Positions 41,744 to 50,618 of a DNA stretch of 62,469 nucleotides are shown here, piece by piece. The stretch covers positions 1 through 62,469 of the forward strand of contig JAMNZE010000093.1 in assembly GCA_023622465.1 (NCBI GenBank). Reading direction: 5' to 3'. Position numbers and translations under genes: made by a program. Position 1 is the first letter of the stretch, and the number at the start of each line of letters is the position of its first letter. Origin of the DNA: UBA5500 sp023622465 (GTDB lineage: Bacteria; Bacillota; UBA994; UBA5500). The notes under the pieces were generated by a model that worked only from the letters and a program-made list of their open reading frames with translations, ran no database searches and had not been told where the DNA came from.

Positions 41744-42937
41744 CTAGTGGCTAACTACAATTTCCCCGTCCTTAATTACATAGCTGATGTTGGCTTTGTT
41801 CTGGAGCAAAGTAACGTCGGCAAAGACGTCACCCCGCACCACGACCACATCGGCCAGCTGGCCACTGGCTAGGGTACCCACATTTGGTCGGTCGCAGACC
41901 TGGGCCGCCGTACTGGTGGCAGCAGTAAGGGCCTGTAGTGGCGTCATACCGGCTTCCACCATCAACTGCAACTCGAGGGCGTTCCGTCCTGGCCGGTTAA
42001 GGGGTGTGCCGCAGTCGGTACCAAAGGCGATGGTTACCCCAGCTTTGAGGGCCTTTTTGAAGCTTTCTGAATGGGATGCGTAGACATACTCGGCTTTAGC
42101 CACCGCGTAAGCCGGAATACCGGCCTCAACGCCACCTTTAACGATATGGTGGGGGGCAACCAGGGTGGGCACCAGGGCCACATTGCGATCCAGCATCATT
42201 TGTATAGCTTCATCGTCTAGGAAAATACCGTGCTCGATAGAGTCCAACCCGGCCAGGATAGCGTTCTTAATACCGGTGGTACCTTGGGCGTGGGTGGCCG
42301 TCTTGCGTCCGGCTTTATGGGCTTCTTCCACGGCTGCCCGCATCTCTTCCACCGTGAGCTGGGCGGAGCCCGGTTCTACGCCAGGGGTCATTACGCCGCC
42401 GGTAGCCATAATTTTAATTACCTCGGCGCCAGCACGCAGTTGCTCGCGGGCACCCTTGCGCGCCTCATCCACGCCGTCTACTTCACGTCCACCCATCCAG
42501 CCGTGCCCCCCGGTCATGCAGATGCACATACCGGAGGTGATAAGGCGGGGCCCCACGATATAGCCATTTTCTATTGCCTGTTTTACTTGAATATCTATTT
42601 GGTTACGGCTTCCCATGTTACGCACAGTGGTAATACCGTGTTCCAGCAGAATGCGGGCATTCTTGGCGGCGCGTAACGCAAGGGACGTATCGGGCAATAG
42701 GCGATCTCCCGAGCTATCGGCGTCGCCGCTGCTAGTAATATGCACATGGCAGTCGATGAGACCCGGTAGCACGGTGCAACCGGAAGCATTAATCACCTGG
42801 GCATCAGTTTCGTCCGGTAGTTCCGTCACAGGAATTACAGCTTCCACCTTGTTGCCATCAATAATTAGAGCTTGGTCTTCTTGTGGCGGGTTCTTGCCGT
42901 CAAAAAACAGGCCACCTTTAATGATCAATTTGGACAT
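41744..42937 (-). CDS. Amidohydrolase-family metallopeptidase (Xaa-dipeptidase-like)
   Basis: A 397-aa amidohydrolase with the binuclear site residues: HVH in GLIDCHVHITSSG, the candidate carboxylated Lys in EVIKIMATGG, His in THAQGTTG and IEHGIFL, and Asp in TIAFGTDCGTPL. The group includes carnosinase-like and Xaa-Arg/Xaa-Pro dipeptidases and prolidase-like cytosolic enzymes. The N- and C-terminal beta-sandwich parts are present (ASGCTVLPGL; ADVVVVRGDVF). ATG follows GAGGAGG. It is a single transcription unit. The natural substrate cannot be told. Confidence 0.85.
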   Translation of the reverse strand: MSKLIIKGGLFFDGKNPPQEDQALIIDGNKVEAVIPVTELPDETDAQVINASGCTVLPGLIDCHVHITSSGDADSSGDRLLPDTSLALRAAKNARILLEHGITTVRNMGSRNQIDIQVKQAIENGYIVGPRLITSGMCICMTGGHGWMGGREVDGVDEARKGAREQLRAGAEVIKIMATGGVMTPGVEPGSAQLTVEEMRAAVEEAHKAGRKTATHAQGTTGIKNAILAGLDSIEHGIFLDDEAIQMMLDRNVALVPTLVAPHHIVKGGVEAGIPAYAVAKAEYVYASHSESFKKALKAGVTIAFGTDCGTPLNRPGRNALELQLMVEAGMTPLQALTAATSTAAQVCDRPNVGTLASGQLADVVVVRGDVFADVTLLQNKANISYVIKDGEIVVSH

Positions 42938-43070
42938 GCTTACTTCCTCCTCTAGGTGAATTTTAGGGCGGCGGGCTACCCATTTCAGAGCCGGCGGCTC
43001 GTTACTTTAGCTACTAGCTAACCGCCTTGTAGTAGGATTCCCTGCGTAGGCCCAAATTCCTTTAGGCTAA

Positions 43071-43104
43071 AAAAGATGCTGCGCAAAACATCGTTCGCGC
43101 AGCC
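43071..43104 (-). terminator. Terminator of the CNNM gene pair
   Basis: Minus strand GCTGCGC / GCGCAGC with a 12-nt loop followed by ATCTTTTTT. Confidence 0.75.
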
Positions 43105-43115
43105 TATGTTAAGCC

Positions 43116-44381
43116 TTATGCAACTATAGCTAGTCGCTCGACTTTGAGCTTTACAATGCGTCTGCCGCTAATGGCGACTACTGTTATTCTAATGCCATAG
43201 TCGGGCAGGTTGAGGGTTTCGCCGGTAATAGGTATGTGATCTAACAGCCAATAAACAAAACCGCCGATAGTATCCACCTCTTGATCGGGCAATTCCACGC
43301 CCACCAATTCACTAACCTCGTCAATGGGTACGGCTCCATCCACCAGCCAGGCGTGGTCATTCAGCTGTTCTATCTCCGGCTCCTCATTTATGTCGAATTC
43401 ATCGTGGATTTCGCCCACGATTTCTTCCAAAATGTCCTCAATAGTTACCAGGCCGGCCGTACCACCATACTCGTCTATAACAATGGCCATATGAATGCGC
43501 AACGCTTTCAGTTCACGCAATAGGTCATTTACGCGCTTCGTTTCCGGCACGAAGTAGGCTTCCCGCATGAGGGATGTTAGGTCAAACCCGCCCCCATTAT
43601 CACCATAGGCCAATAGGTCCTTGGCATATAGCACGCCTACAATGTTATCCACCGTTTCTTCGTAAACCGGTATGCGGGAAAATCCAGAGGAGATAATCTC
43701 TGCCCAAATACTGTCTAGGGGATCATCGATGGCAACGGTGACCATATCTACCCGCGGAGTCATAATCTCCCGTACTAGAGTGTGATTGGCCTCAAGGACG
43801 GCCACAATCATATCCCGCTCCGCTTCTTCTACAGAACCGGCTTCTTCTCCCATATCCACAAGGGTGAGGAGCGATTCCTCATCGATGGCCCCATCATCAG
43901 GTTCAATGGGCAAGTGCTTGCTGAGCCGGCGAGGAATTTGCAACAGAGGTGCTGCCAGCGGCCTTAGGACCTGAAAAAACCAATTGATTGGACGAGCAGC
44001 CCAGAGGGCAAACCGGGCCGCATGTATAGTGGCCAGCCGTTTGGGTATGATCTCGCCGAAAATTAAAATCAAGACGATCATACCCCAACTGGCAAGGGCA
44101 GTGCCGCTTAAACCGAGTATCGCCACATCTTGCATCAGTACCGTTGCTAATACGGTAGCCAGTACAACTGCCAAGTTGGTGCCCACTAGCAAACTAGATA
44201 GCAGGGGCTGACGTTGTTCCAATAGCCGGTCGACCAGCTCAGCCCCCTTCGTTCCCTGCGCAACTAGCTGTTTAACCGTTAAATTGTCTAGTCTAATGAA
44301 AGCCGTTTCCGAGGCGGCAAAGAAGGCCACCAGGAGAAAACTCAAGAGCCAAAGAGCTAAAGTTACTAGTAAACCTAACAC
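43116..44381 (-). CDS. CNNM/CorC-HlyC family transporter-like protein (full length)
   Basis: A 421-aa protein of the HlyC/CorC-CNNM family, linked in known members to Mg2+ or Co2+ transport. It has a DUF21 membrane domain with the FFAASETAFI start and FGEIIPKRLA, a CBS pair (VREIMTPRVDMVTV ... VYEETVDNIVGVLYAKDLL; IDEYGGTAGLVTIEDILEEIVGEIHDEF), and a C-terminal CorC_HlyC domain (DHAWLVDGAVPIDEVSELVGV ... ITGETLNLPDYGIRITV). It overlaps the upstream paralogue by 7 nt and ends the operon. Confidence 0.9.
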   Translation of the reverse strand: MLGLLVTLALWLLSFLLVAFFAASETAFIRLDNLTVKQLVAQGTKGAELVDRLLEQRQPLLSSLLVGTNLAVVLATVLATVLMQDVAILGLSGTALASWGMIVLILIFGEIIPKRLATIHAARFALWAARPINWFFQVLRPLAAPLLQIPRRLSKHLPIEPDDGAIDEESLLTLVDMGEEAGSVEEAERDMIVAVLEANHTLVREIMTPRVDMVTVAIDDPLDSIWAEIISSGFSRIPVYEETVDNIVGVLYAKDLLAYGDNGGGFDLTSLMREAYFVPETKRVNDLLRELKALRIHMAIVIDEYGGTAGLVTIEDILEEIVGEIHDEFDINEEPEIEQLNDHAWLVDGAVPIDEVSELVGVELPDQEVDTIGGFVYWLLDHIPITGETLNLPDYGIRITVVAISGRRIVKLKVERLAIVA

Positions 44382-45424
44382 GAGACCACCTCCTGCGAGA
44401 GGATCGAGGTGGGTTCGTGGTCATATTCATCAGCTATATCGCCTACTATTTCTTCTAAAAGGTCTTCCATAGTGATTAAACCGATAGTTCTACCTATCTC
44501 GTTCTTTACGATACACATGTGCATACGGCGAGCCTGCATTTCCTGCAGCAGATAATTTATTTTATGAGAAGGTCGACAACGCATAATCGGCCGTATCACA
44601 TCGGTTAGCTGCCGGTTCTTCTGGTCCCTGAGCAATGGTAGTAGGTCTTTAACATAAATTAGACCCACCACATTGTCTATGGTGTCCCGATAGACCGGGA
44701 GGCGAGAAAACCCTTTTTCATTGACAATCTGGATAGCTTCTGTCATCGGCAAATCGATAGGAATAGCCACAATCTGTTCCCGCGGCACCATTATACGTCC
44801 AATGGGTGTATCGTCACTGGCGAAAATGCCGTAAATCATCTCCCGATCCTCTTGTTGGAGTGTACCAGCTTCTTCACTGATATTGACCGCCGTTTTGATG
44901 GTTTCTTCGGTTACGTCGGGGGCATCATCTGCCCGGTCGCTCTTACCGAGCCAATCAGTAAAGAAGTGCAGGATGCCAACCAAGGGACGCAGTAACCAAT
45001 GCACAAAGGATATGGGGCTACTGGCAAAGAGAGCCAACGATTCCGGTGCAGAAGCGGCAATGGCTTTCGGTGTAACTTCACCGAACACAAGTAACAAAAT
45101 TGTCGTCACAACGGTAGCAAGTGCACTAGCAATTCGAGTCCCATAGCCTCTAAGCAATTCCAGAAAGGTGATAGTAACCAAACTGGTAAGCCAGATGTTG
45201 ACCACCGTGTTGCCTACTAATAGGGTGGATAGGACTCGTTGACCGTCATTGACTAATCGCTGCACTAGATCGGCCTTCTTAGCTCCTTTATCTTGCAACT
45301 GGCGCAAACGCACCGGACTTAAAGAAAAAAGAGCGGTCTCTGAGCCGGAAAAAAGGGCCGACAAGCTAAGCAACAACATGATCAACAACAATCGATAGGT
45401 ACTACTACCTCCAGGGTCGTCCAA
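44375..45424 (-). CDS. CNNM/CBS protein, paralogue without the CorC_HlyC domain
   Basis: A 349-aa paralogue of the downstream gene. It has a DUF21 membrane domain (LFSGSETALFSLSPVRL, FGEVTPKAIAASAPESLA) and a CBS pair (RIMVPREQIVAIPID ... VYRDTIDNVVGLIYVKDLLPLL; CIVKNEIGRTIGLITMEDLLEEIVGDIADEYD). It stops soon after the CBS pair and lacks the C-terminal domain of its partner. The TTG start follows GGAGGGAG. The overlap with the next gene suggests a tandem duplication, with the two proteins possibly acting together. Confidence 0.87.
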   Translation of the reverse strand: MDDPGGSSTYRLLLIMLLLSLSALFSGSETALFSLSPVRLRQLQDKGAKKADLVQRLVNDGQRVLSTLLVGNTVVNIWLTSLVTITFLELLRGYGTRIASALATVVTTILLLVFGEVTPKAIAASAPESLALFASSPISFVHWLLRPLVGILHFFTDWLGKSDRADDAPDVTEETIKTAVNISEEAGTLQQEDREMIYGIFASDDTPIGRIMVPREQIVAIPIDLPMTEAIQIVNEKGFSRLPVYRDTIDNVVGLIYVKDLLPLLRDQKNRQLTDVIRPIMRCRPSHKINYLLQEMQARRMHMCIVKNEIGRTIGLITMEDLLEEIVGDIADEYDHEPTSILSQEVVSC

Positions 45425-45790
45425 GATTAATCTCCCTCCTATTTTGTTGTGGCAAATGTTTTGCCATTATATCTATATTTCGATGCCACTGGTGAAAATT
45501 CCTGCCCTGCCACAGAGCCGCCTAGTGTGGCCCTGCCAGCCAAGAAATTGTCTGCTCGGGCCCGGCAGGGAAAGTTTGGCCTACAAACATTATCTCACCC
45601 GATTGTGGGGGGCGACAAGTGGAGGGTGAACCTTTGTGGGGGCGTAAGCGGGGGCTAAGAGGAGAGCAACCGAGCTACTTGCAGCAAATCTCCCTTGAAA
45701 GGTGGTTTCTTGACCTATTAGGCGTTTTCTTAGATAATAACACCAAATAGCACCAATTTTAGAGAAGGTAGAGAAGGGGGATGTGGTGGC
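45425..45790 (+). other. Gene-free 366-nt leader region with alternative base-pairing
   Basis: No convincing coding sequence is present. On the plus strand CCCTGCC occurs twice (45505-45511 and 45531-45537) and either copy can pair with GGCAGGG (45564-45570). GCCACA/TGTGGC (45509-45514/45526-45531) forms a hairpin that excludes both long pairings. GGTGAAAATTCC (45491-45502) resembles part of a cobalamin aptamer, but no GCCAGGAGACCTGCC box is present. Confidence 0.5.
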
Positions 45791-46480
45791 TTGTCAGGAA
45801 GAGCTGTCTACTACTTAAGCGTGTATTCCTTGTTATTTTTAGCCTTCGGAATCCTGTGGTTATTTATCTTTTTCCGGGGAGCTTTTCAGGGGGGCAAAGC
45901 CCTATATTTAACACCTATCGGCACTGGTGCTATAGCCTTCATGATTGCTTTACCCTTACAAACTCTGCTGCAGACTTATGCCAATAGTTTATTGGCCAGC
46001 ATGGGAGCTTCAATGCTGGTTACCGGTGCAGTTGTAGTGCTGATCAGCGGTTTTGTACAGGAAGCCTTTAAGTTGCTAGCCATTCGCATAAATCGTTTTG
46101 CTACTTGGGGGAAGTTGAGCTGGTTACCCTTGGGGTTAGCCGTCGGCTTAGGTTTCGGCCTTTGGGAAGCATGGCGTTTAGTAGCCTGGCCTTTTGGCAA
46201 AAGCGGTATTTGGATGCCACTGGCAGTAATAGAACGCTTCTCAGCCATCGGCCTGCATATAGCTCTAGCTTTCATTATTGCCTATGGTTCGCATAGATCC
46301 CAGCCCTGGCCCTATTTTCTGCTGGCGGGCTTTTGGCACGGAGCAGTCAATTTTCTAGCCATCCTTTATCAAGGCCGCTTCATCGGCATCTGGCTGACCG
46401 AGGCTGGCATCTTTTTTATGGCTATCGCGGCTCTGGCAGTGGCCGGTTGGCTTTATCGCCGGGCACTAGTCACTGAATGA
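45791..46480 (+). CDS. PrsW/YhfC-type glutamic intramembrane protease-like protein
   Basis: A 229-aa polytopic membrane protein with about seven hydrophobic segments. It contains a candidate catalytic E-x-x-K in VQEAFKLLAIR, a later His in AIGLHIALAF and another in GFWHGAVNFLA, the layout of the YhfC/PrsW superfamily, which includes enzymes related to the CAAX-type membrane proteases. The TTG at 45791 is about 10 nt after GAAGGGGG; a later GTG is possible. It has a long leader (45425-45790) that may fold. The substrate is unknown. Confidence 0.76.
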   Translation: MSGRAVYYLSVYSLLFLAFGILWLFIFFRGAFQGGKALYLTPIGTGAIAFMIALPLQTLLQTYANSLLASMGASMLVTGAVVVLISGFVQEAFKLLAIRINRFATWGKLSWLPLGLAVGLGFGLWEAWRLVAWPFGKSGIWMPLAVIERFSAIGLHIALAFIIAYGSHRSQPWPYFLLAGFWHGAVNFLAILYQGRFIGIWLTEAGIFFMAIAALAVAGWLYRRALVTE

Positions 46481-46499
46481 GATAAGCTTAGCACGGCTT

Positions 46500-46530
46500 T
46501 CCCCCGGTGGGGGAGGGCCTTTGTTTTGCT
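46500..46530 (+). terminator. Terminator of the PrsW-like gene
   Basis: TCCCCC / GGGGGA with a 3-nt loop, extended by GGC/GCC, then TTTGTTTT. Confidence 0.8.
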
Positions 46531-46549
46531 GTCTAATAGACCGCAGGAT

Positions 46550-46579
46550 TTTACATCGGCTAGCGCGAATTGTTATGAT
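46550..46579 (+). promoter_or_regulatory. Possible promoter of the ylbF-ychF-nadE-yebC unit
   Basis: TTTACA, 18 nt, TATGAT, 37 nt before the ylbF ATG. Confidence 0.45.
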
Positions 46580-46616
46580 AAAATGATCTCAGTTTGATGC
46601 AGGGGAGGAGTTGACT

Positions 46617-46952
46617 ATGAACGTCTACGATCAGGCCCATGCGTTAGCTCGAAACTTAAGAAACCATCCCGATGTTGTTGCTTTGCGGGAAGCAAAGGCC
46701 AAGGTAGATGCAGATCCGCAAGCTAAGAGCATGCTAGATAATTTTATAGAAAAGAGTATGCAGTTAAGAATGAAAGAAATGAAAGGTGAGGATATTAGTC
46801 CAGAGGAAAAGGAACAGTTAGAAAAGCTATCGGAAATAGTTTTCCTACATTCAGATATTCGTGCCTTTCAAGAGCGCAGTATGCGCGTTGAGAGGTTGCT
46901 GCATGACATCTATGGCATAATTACTAGGGCCGTGCAGCTCGAGACAGACTAG
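46617..46952 (+). CDS. YlbF/YmcA-family protein
   Basis: A 111-aa all-helical protein. The segments VYDQAHALARNLRNHPDVVALREAKAKVDADPQAKSMLDNF and EKEQLEKLSEIVFLHSDIRAFQERSMRVERLLHDIYGIIT match the YlbF/YmcA fold, which in Bacillus forms part of an RNase Y-associated complex that affects mRNA maturation, sporulation and competence. No YaaT or second family member is nearby. ATG at 46617 follows GGGGAGGAG. It lies 24 nt upstream of ychF and is probably co-transcribed with it. Confidence 0.88.
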   Translation: MNVYDQAHALARNLRNHPDVVALREAKAKVDADPQAKSMLDNFIEKSMQLRMKEMKGEDISPEEKEQLEKLSEIVFLHSDIRAFQERSMRVERLLHDIYGIITRAVQLETD

Positions 46953-46976
46953 CTAGGAAAGGCGGTATTCTAGTAG

Positions 46977-48068
46977 ATGTTATCTTGTGGTATTGTGGGG
47001 CTCCCTACAGTGGGGAAAACCACCCTATTTAATCTGCTGACGGGAGCCCAGGTACAGAAGTCCCAGTTTTTTTCGGGGCGCATCGATGCCAATGTGGGTA
47101 TTGCCAAGGTGCCCGATGCCCGTATCGATTTCTTATCCGATTTATACAAACCTAAGAAAACGACCTACGCCCAAATGGAAGTCATTGACCTCCCCGGATT
47201 GGTTAGAGGGGCTAGTCAAGGGCAGGGAGTCGGCAACGCTTTCCTGGACGGTGTGCGTCAGGTAGATGCTCTGATCCAAGTGGTACGAGCCTTTAACAAC
47301 CCGGACGTTTTGCACGTGGAAGAGAGTATTGACCCCATGCGGGATATGGAAACCATCAATTTTGAGCTCCTGATGGCCGACCTGGATTTCGTAGATAAGC
47401 GAATTACCCGTATTAAAGAAAGCAAAAAGGTAAAGCCAGAGCAGCTGCAGGAGTTGGCCGTTTTAGAGAAATGTATGGCCCACTTGGAGCAGGAACTGCC
47501 CTTTTCCAGTTTGGAATTGGAGCCTGAGGAGCAGGCGGCTTTGCAGAATTATACATTCTTAACTGACAAGCCCATGCTAGTGGTGGTCAATTTGGATGAG
47601 GAACAGTTCGCTACTAAGGATTATCCTCAGCGGGAAGCCCTTTTAGCGGCTGCAGAAGCTAAAGGTTTGCCGGTAATAGAGCTCTGTGTGCAGATTGAAG
47701 AGGAAATTAGCCAGCTGGATAAGGAGGATCGGGAGCTATTTTTTGCTGAGCTGGGCATTACCGAGCCGGCCATTAACCGGGTGATGCGGGTAGCTTACGA
47801 AACCCTAGGGCTGATCTCCTTCTTTACTGTAGGAGCCGATGAGGTGAGAGCCTGGACCATTCGCCAAGGTACAACAGCCAAAAAGGCGGCCGGGGAAATC
47901 CACTCCGATTTGGAGCGAGGGTTTATCCGGGCCGAAGTGATTAAGTTTACCGATCTAGCCGAGTTGGGAAGCGAGGTAAAAGTAAAAGAGGCGGGTAAGG
48001 CCACTTTAGAAGGTAAGGAGTATGTGGTGCAAGACGGGGATATTATGCATATTCGCTTCAACGTATAA
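46977..48068 (+). CDS. ychF: Redox-regulated ATPase YchF
   Basis: Obg-family P-loop protein of 363 aa that prefers ATP in known members and associates with ribosomes. G1 is GLPTVGKTT (usual GLPNVGKST), G3 is DLPGLVRGAS, and the region VVNLDEEQF takes the place of the G4 NKxD. The coiled-coil insert (RITRIKESKKVKPEQLQELAVLEKC) and the C-terminal TGS/ubiquitin-like domain (SFFTVGADEVRAWTIRQGTTAKKAAGEIHSDLERGFIRAEVIKF) are complete. It sits between ylbF and nadE, with 18 nt to nadE. Confidence 0.95.
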   Translation: MLSCGIVGLPTVGKTTLFNLLTGAQVQKSQFFSGRIDANVGIAKVPDARIDFLSDLYKPKKTTYAQMEVIDLPGLVRGASQGQGVGNAFLDGVRQVDALIQVVRAFNNPDVLHVEESIDPMRDMETINFELLMADLDFVDKRITRIKESKKVKPEQLQELAVLEKCMAHLEQELPFSSLELEPEEQAALQNYTFLTDKPMLVVVNLDEEQFATKDYPQREALLAAAEAKGLPVIELCVQIEEEISQLDKEDRELFFAELGITEPAINRVMRVAYETLGLISFFTVGADEVRAWTIRQGTTAKKAAGEIHSDLERGFIRAEVIKFTDLAELGSEVKVKEAGKATLEGKEYVVQDGDIMHIRFNV

Positions 48069-48086
48069 CTGCAGGGAGGCAGAACA

Positions 48087-48815
48087 ATGAATACGCCGCA
48101 GATAGCAGCGCAACTGGTCAGTTGGCTAAAGGATTATGTATATGGGGCTGGCAGCCGGGGTGTGGTTTTTGGTCTTTCGGGTGGATTAGATTCGGCCGTA
48201 GTGGCCGGGCTAGCCGTGCGCGCCTTCGGTGACGATGCCTTGGGTATTATCATGCCCTGTTATAGTGACCCCACCGATGCCGAACATGCCGAGCTGTGTG
48301 CCCAGACGCTGGGGCTACCGGTGATTACCGTTGATCTTAATCAACCCTTCGATGCCCTATGTCAAGTCTTATCTGTCACTGCCGATTCGCCCCCTTTAGC
48401 CGTTGCCAATCTTAAACCCCGTCTGCGCATGCTGACCCTCAACTACTATGCGGCTGAGCGCCGGGCGTTAGTACTGGGAGGAACCAACCGTAGCGAATGG
48501 GTAACCGGCTACTTTACCAAGCATGGCGATACAGGAGTTGACCTAATGCCCATTGCCGGCCTGGTTAAAAGCCAGGTGCGAGAATTGGCAGCCTACCTGG
48601 GTGTCCCACAGGTTATTATAGATAAGGCCCCTTCCGCCGGTCTTTGGCCTGGCCAAACCGATGAGGAAGAAATGGGAATTACCTACGACCAATTGGATGA
48701 GTATATCTTAACGGGCAAGGCCGACGCCAATGTGAAAGAGATTGCCGACCGTCTACAACAACGGAGCGAGCACAAGCGGCGCCTGCCACCAATACCCCCG
48801 TTTTGTTTTAATTAA
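48087..48815 (+). CDS. nadE: Ammonia-dependent NAD+ synthetase
   Basis: Adenylates nicotinate adenine dinucleotide and amidates it to NAD+. The 242-aa protein has the PP-loop FGLSGGLDSAVVAGLA, GTNRSEWVTGYFTKHGDTGVDLMPIAGLVKSQVRELAAYLGVP and KAPSAGLWPGQTDEEEMGI. There is no N-terminal nitrilase domain, so ammonia rather than glutamine is the direct donor. ATG follows CAGGGAGG. It lies 18 nt after ychF and about 40 nt before yebC, probably in one operon. Confidence 0.94.
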   Translation: MNTPQIAAQLVSWLKDYVYGAGSRGVVFGLSGGLDSAVVAGLAVRAFGDDALGIIMPCYSDPTDAEHAELCAQTLGLPVITVDLNQPFDALCQVLSVTADSPPLAVANLKPRLRMLTLNYYAAERRALVLGGTNRSEWVTGYFTKHGDTGVDLMPIAGLVKSQVRELAAYLGVPQVIIDKAPSAGLWPGQTDEEEMGITYDQLDEYILTGKADANVKEIADRLQQRSEHKRRLPPIPPFCFN

Positions 48816-48854
48816 TCCATATACTTGTTTTGATATAGGGAGGTTTGAAAAAGA

Positions 48855-49595
48855 ATGGCTGGCCATTCCAAGTGGAGTAATATTAAACACCGCAAAGCAA
48901 AAGCCGATGCCCAAAAGGGCAAGATATTTGCCAAGGTTGCAAGGGAAATAATTGTAGCAGTAAAACATGGTGGCGCTGATCCGGAAAGTAATTTTGCGCT
49001 CCGCATGGCCTTAGATAAGGCACGCAACTATAATATCCCCAATGAAAATATTAAACGCGCCATTCAACGGGGGTTGGGCGCCAGCGATGGCGATAACTAC
49101 GAGGAGTTCACCTATGAAGGCTATGGGCCCGGGGGTGTGGCCGTTATGCTTGACCTGCTCAGTGATAATCGCAATCGAACGGCTGCCGATATTCGCCATC
49201 TTTTTAGCAAACATGGCGGTAATTTGGGCGAGAGCGGTAGTGTAGCTTATCTCTTTGATAAAAAGGGACTAATCGTCATTGATCGGGAGCAGGAGTCCCG
49301 CTCCGAAGATGAGATGATGCTTTTGGCCTTAGAGGCAGGGGCTGAAGATATACAGGTGGAAGAAGATAGCTTTGAAATTGTAACGGACCCATCCCAGTTG
49401 GAGAGTGTGCGTAACTTCTTTGCAGAACAAGACATAGCTATCGCCTCGGCCGAGGTTTCTATGATTCCGCAAACCACCGTTTCCGTTGAGGGCGAGGTGG
49501 CTGAAAAGGTGCTGAAACTCTTGGAAGCTCTAGAAGACCACGACGATGTGCAAAACGTATACACTAACGCTGACCTGCCCGATGAGGAAGCGTAA
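48855..49595 (+). CDS. YebC/PmpR-family regulator
   Basis: A 246-aa protein matching the YebC/PmpR/TACO1 family end to end: MAGHSKWSNIKHRKAKADAQ, RALQRGLG-like RAIQRGLGASDG, EEFTYEGYGPGGVAVM, NRTAADIRHLFSKHGGNLGESGSVAYLFDKKG, and the C-terminal EALEDHDDVQNVYTNADLP. Members were described as transcription regulators and more recently as translation factors that relieve ribosome stalling at proline-rich sequences. It is followed by a 16-bp hairpin. In many Clostridia it lies near ruvC, as here (ruvC is 2.8 kb downstream). Confidence 0.95.
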   Translation: MAGHSKWSNIKHRKAKADAQKGKIFAKVAREIIVAVKHGGADPESNFALRMALDKARNYNIPNENIKRAIQRGLGASDGDNYEEFTYEGYGPGGVAVMLDLLSDNRNRTAADIRHLFSKHGGNLGESGSVAYLFDKKGLIVIDREQESRSEDEMMLLALEAGAEDIQVEEDSFEIVTDPSQLESVRNFFAEQDIAIASAEVSMIPQTTVSVEGEVAEKVLKLLEALEDHDDVQNVYTNADLPDEEA

Positions 49596-49604
49596 ATAGG
49601 TAGC

Positions 49605-49645
49605 GGGGCTGTGCGCAGAAGAAGTTCTGCGCACAGCCCCGTTTC
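49605..49645. terminator. Strong hairpin between convergent yebC and the DNRLRE gene
   Basis: GGGGCTGTGCGCAGAA / TTCTGCGCACAGCCCC, perfect 16-bp stem with a GAAG loop, followed by GTTTCTT. Confidence 0.92.
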
Positions 49646-50503
49646 TTAGCCGATCTGACCCTGACAGTAGATGATAACTCTGGTATCAGTGTCAGTCGTG
49701 TTTGTAATGACTACCCGTAAATAGCGGGCAAAAACATCGGCCACTAGCCGGGTTGTATCCGAAGGCTGCACCAGCCGGGGGGCACTGCTACTGACGTAGT
49801 TGATTCCGTCGGCAGATATTTCTAAGTGGGCACTTACAGAACTGGGGCCCTCATTAGTAACTATGGCAGTCATAATACGGGTGTCACTGACATCTATCAC
49901 CATATCTCTAGTGTCGTTAGCTGGAACAGTCACATTCCCATGAGCATTGACAAAGGTGGGCGGAGCAACAACCGTCTGCGGCAGGGTATATTCAATCATC
50001 AGTTGCGGCCAATAATCCGAGTTGGGCGCATTAGTGGAATGGATTTGGAAAAAGGTCCCTCGAGCTAAGTTTGATGCACCTAAAATCATTAGCCCTAATG
50101 GGGCGTATTCCCCCGAGTGCCATTTTTGTACCAGGCTGGTTAAGTCTAAATTAAGCAGCCCGGTGCTAGGAGTGGGGAAAACCTGTAAGGGATTAGAGTC
50201 ATACTCGGGACAGGTGCGCCACGTCACCCAACGCCAATTCCAATTACTTATGATTCTACATACCTTAAATGTGGCTTGTGTATCGGTTTGCTTCACATTC
50301 TGGACCCTCAGCAGCAGTTGGGCATTGAGAATGGTAGCATTAGCAGGCAAAACTGATTGGGGCCTAAAATTGATCAATGTATATCCTAAAGAGCCGTTAA
50401 AATCCCGCCCCACCGACAGGTGTTGGTGGCGGGAATAATTTTGGTAAGGGCGAAACTGGTAGACGAAGGTATTGCCACGGGCTGGAAGAAAGATGGTAGG
50501 CAT
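49646..50503 (-). CDS. DNRLRE-domain plus DUF6385-like surface protein
   Basis: A 285-aa protein in two parts. Residues about 1-175 form a DNRLRE-type beta domain: start TIFLPARGNTFVYQF, LINFRPQSVLPANATILNAQLLLRVQ, WVTWRTCPEYDSNP, and LNLDLTSLVQKWHSGEYAPLGLMI. Residues about 195-285 resemble the DUF6385 module: NVTVPANDTRDMVIDVSDTR, SAHLEISADGINYVSS, TTRLVADVFARYLRVVITN. There is no signal peptide, as is common for spore-surface and phage-like structural proteins. It is divergent from the repeat protein at 50672, which ends with the same module. Confidence 0.78.
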   Translation of the reverse strand: MPTIFLPARGNTFVYQFRPYQNYSRHQHLSVGRDFNGSLGYTLINFRPQSVLPANATILNAQLLLRVQNVKQTDTQATFKVCRIISNWNWRWVTWRTCPEYDSNPLQVFPTPSTGLLNLDLTSLVQKWHSGEYAPLGLMILGASNLARGTFFQIHSTNAPNSDYWPQLMIEYTLPQTVVAPPTFVNAHGNVTVPANDTRDMVIDVSDTRIMTAIVTNEGPSSVSAHLEISADGINYVSSSAPRLVQPSDTTRLVADVFARYLRVVITNTTDTDTRVIIYCQGQIG

Positions 50504-50618
50504 AGCAAATCGCCTCCCTAGTTAGCTCTTTTATAGCAGTATATGTTGCACAAAATATATATGACAGTTGAAGATGAGAACCAATATGCTAGTAACACTG
50601 TTGTGTATAGTGTCATAT

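Noticed and set aside
45481..45600. A second cobalamin riboswitch upstream of the PrsW-like gene
   Set aside because: GGTGAAAATTCC and a CCTGCCACAG-like string occur, but the GCCAGGAGACCTGCC box and the expected spacing are missing. Reported only as an unassigned leader.
45781..45987. 68-aa frame starting at ATG 45781
   Set aside because: It overlaps the PrsW-like gene in another frame and has no hydrophobic pattern or family resemblance.
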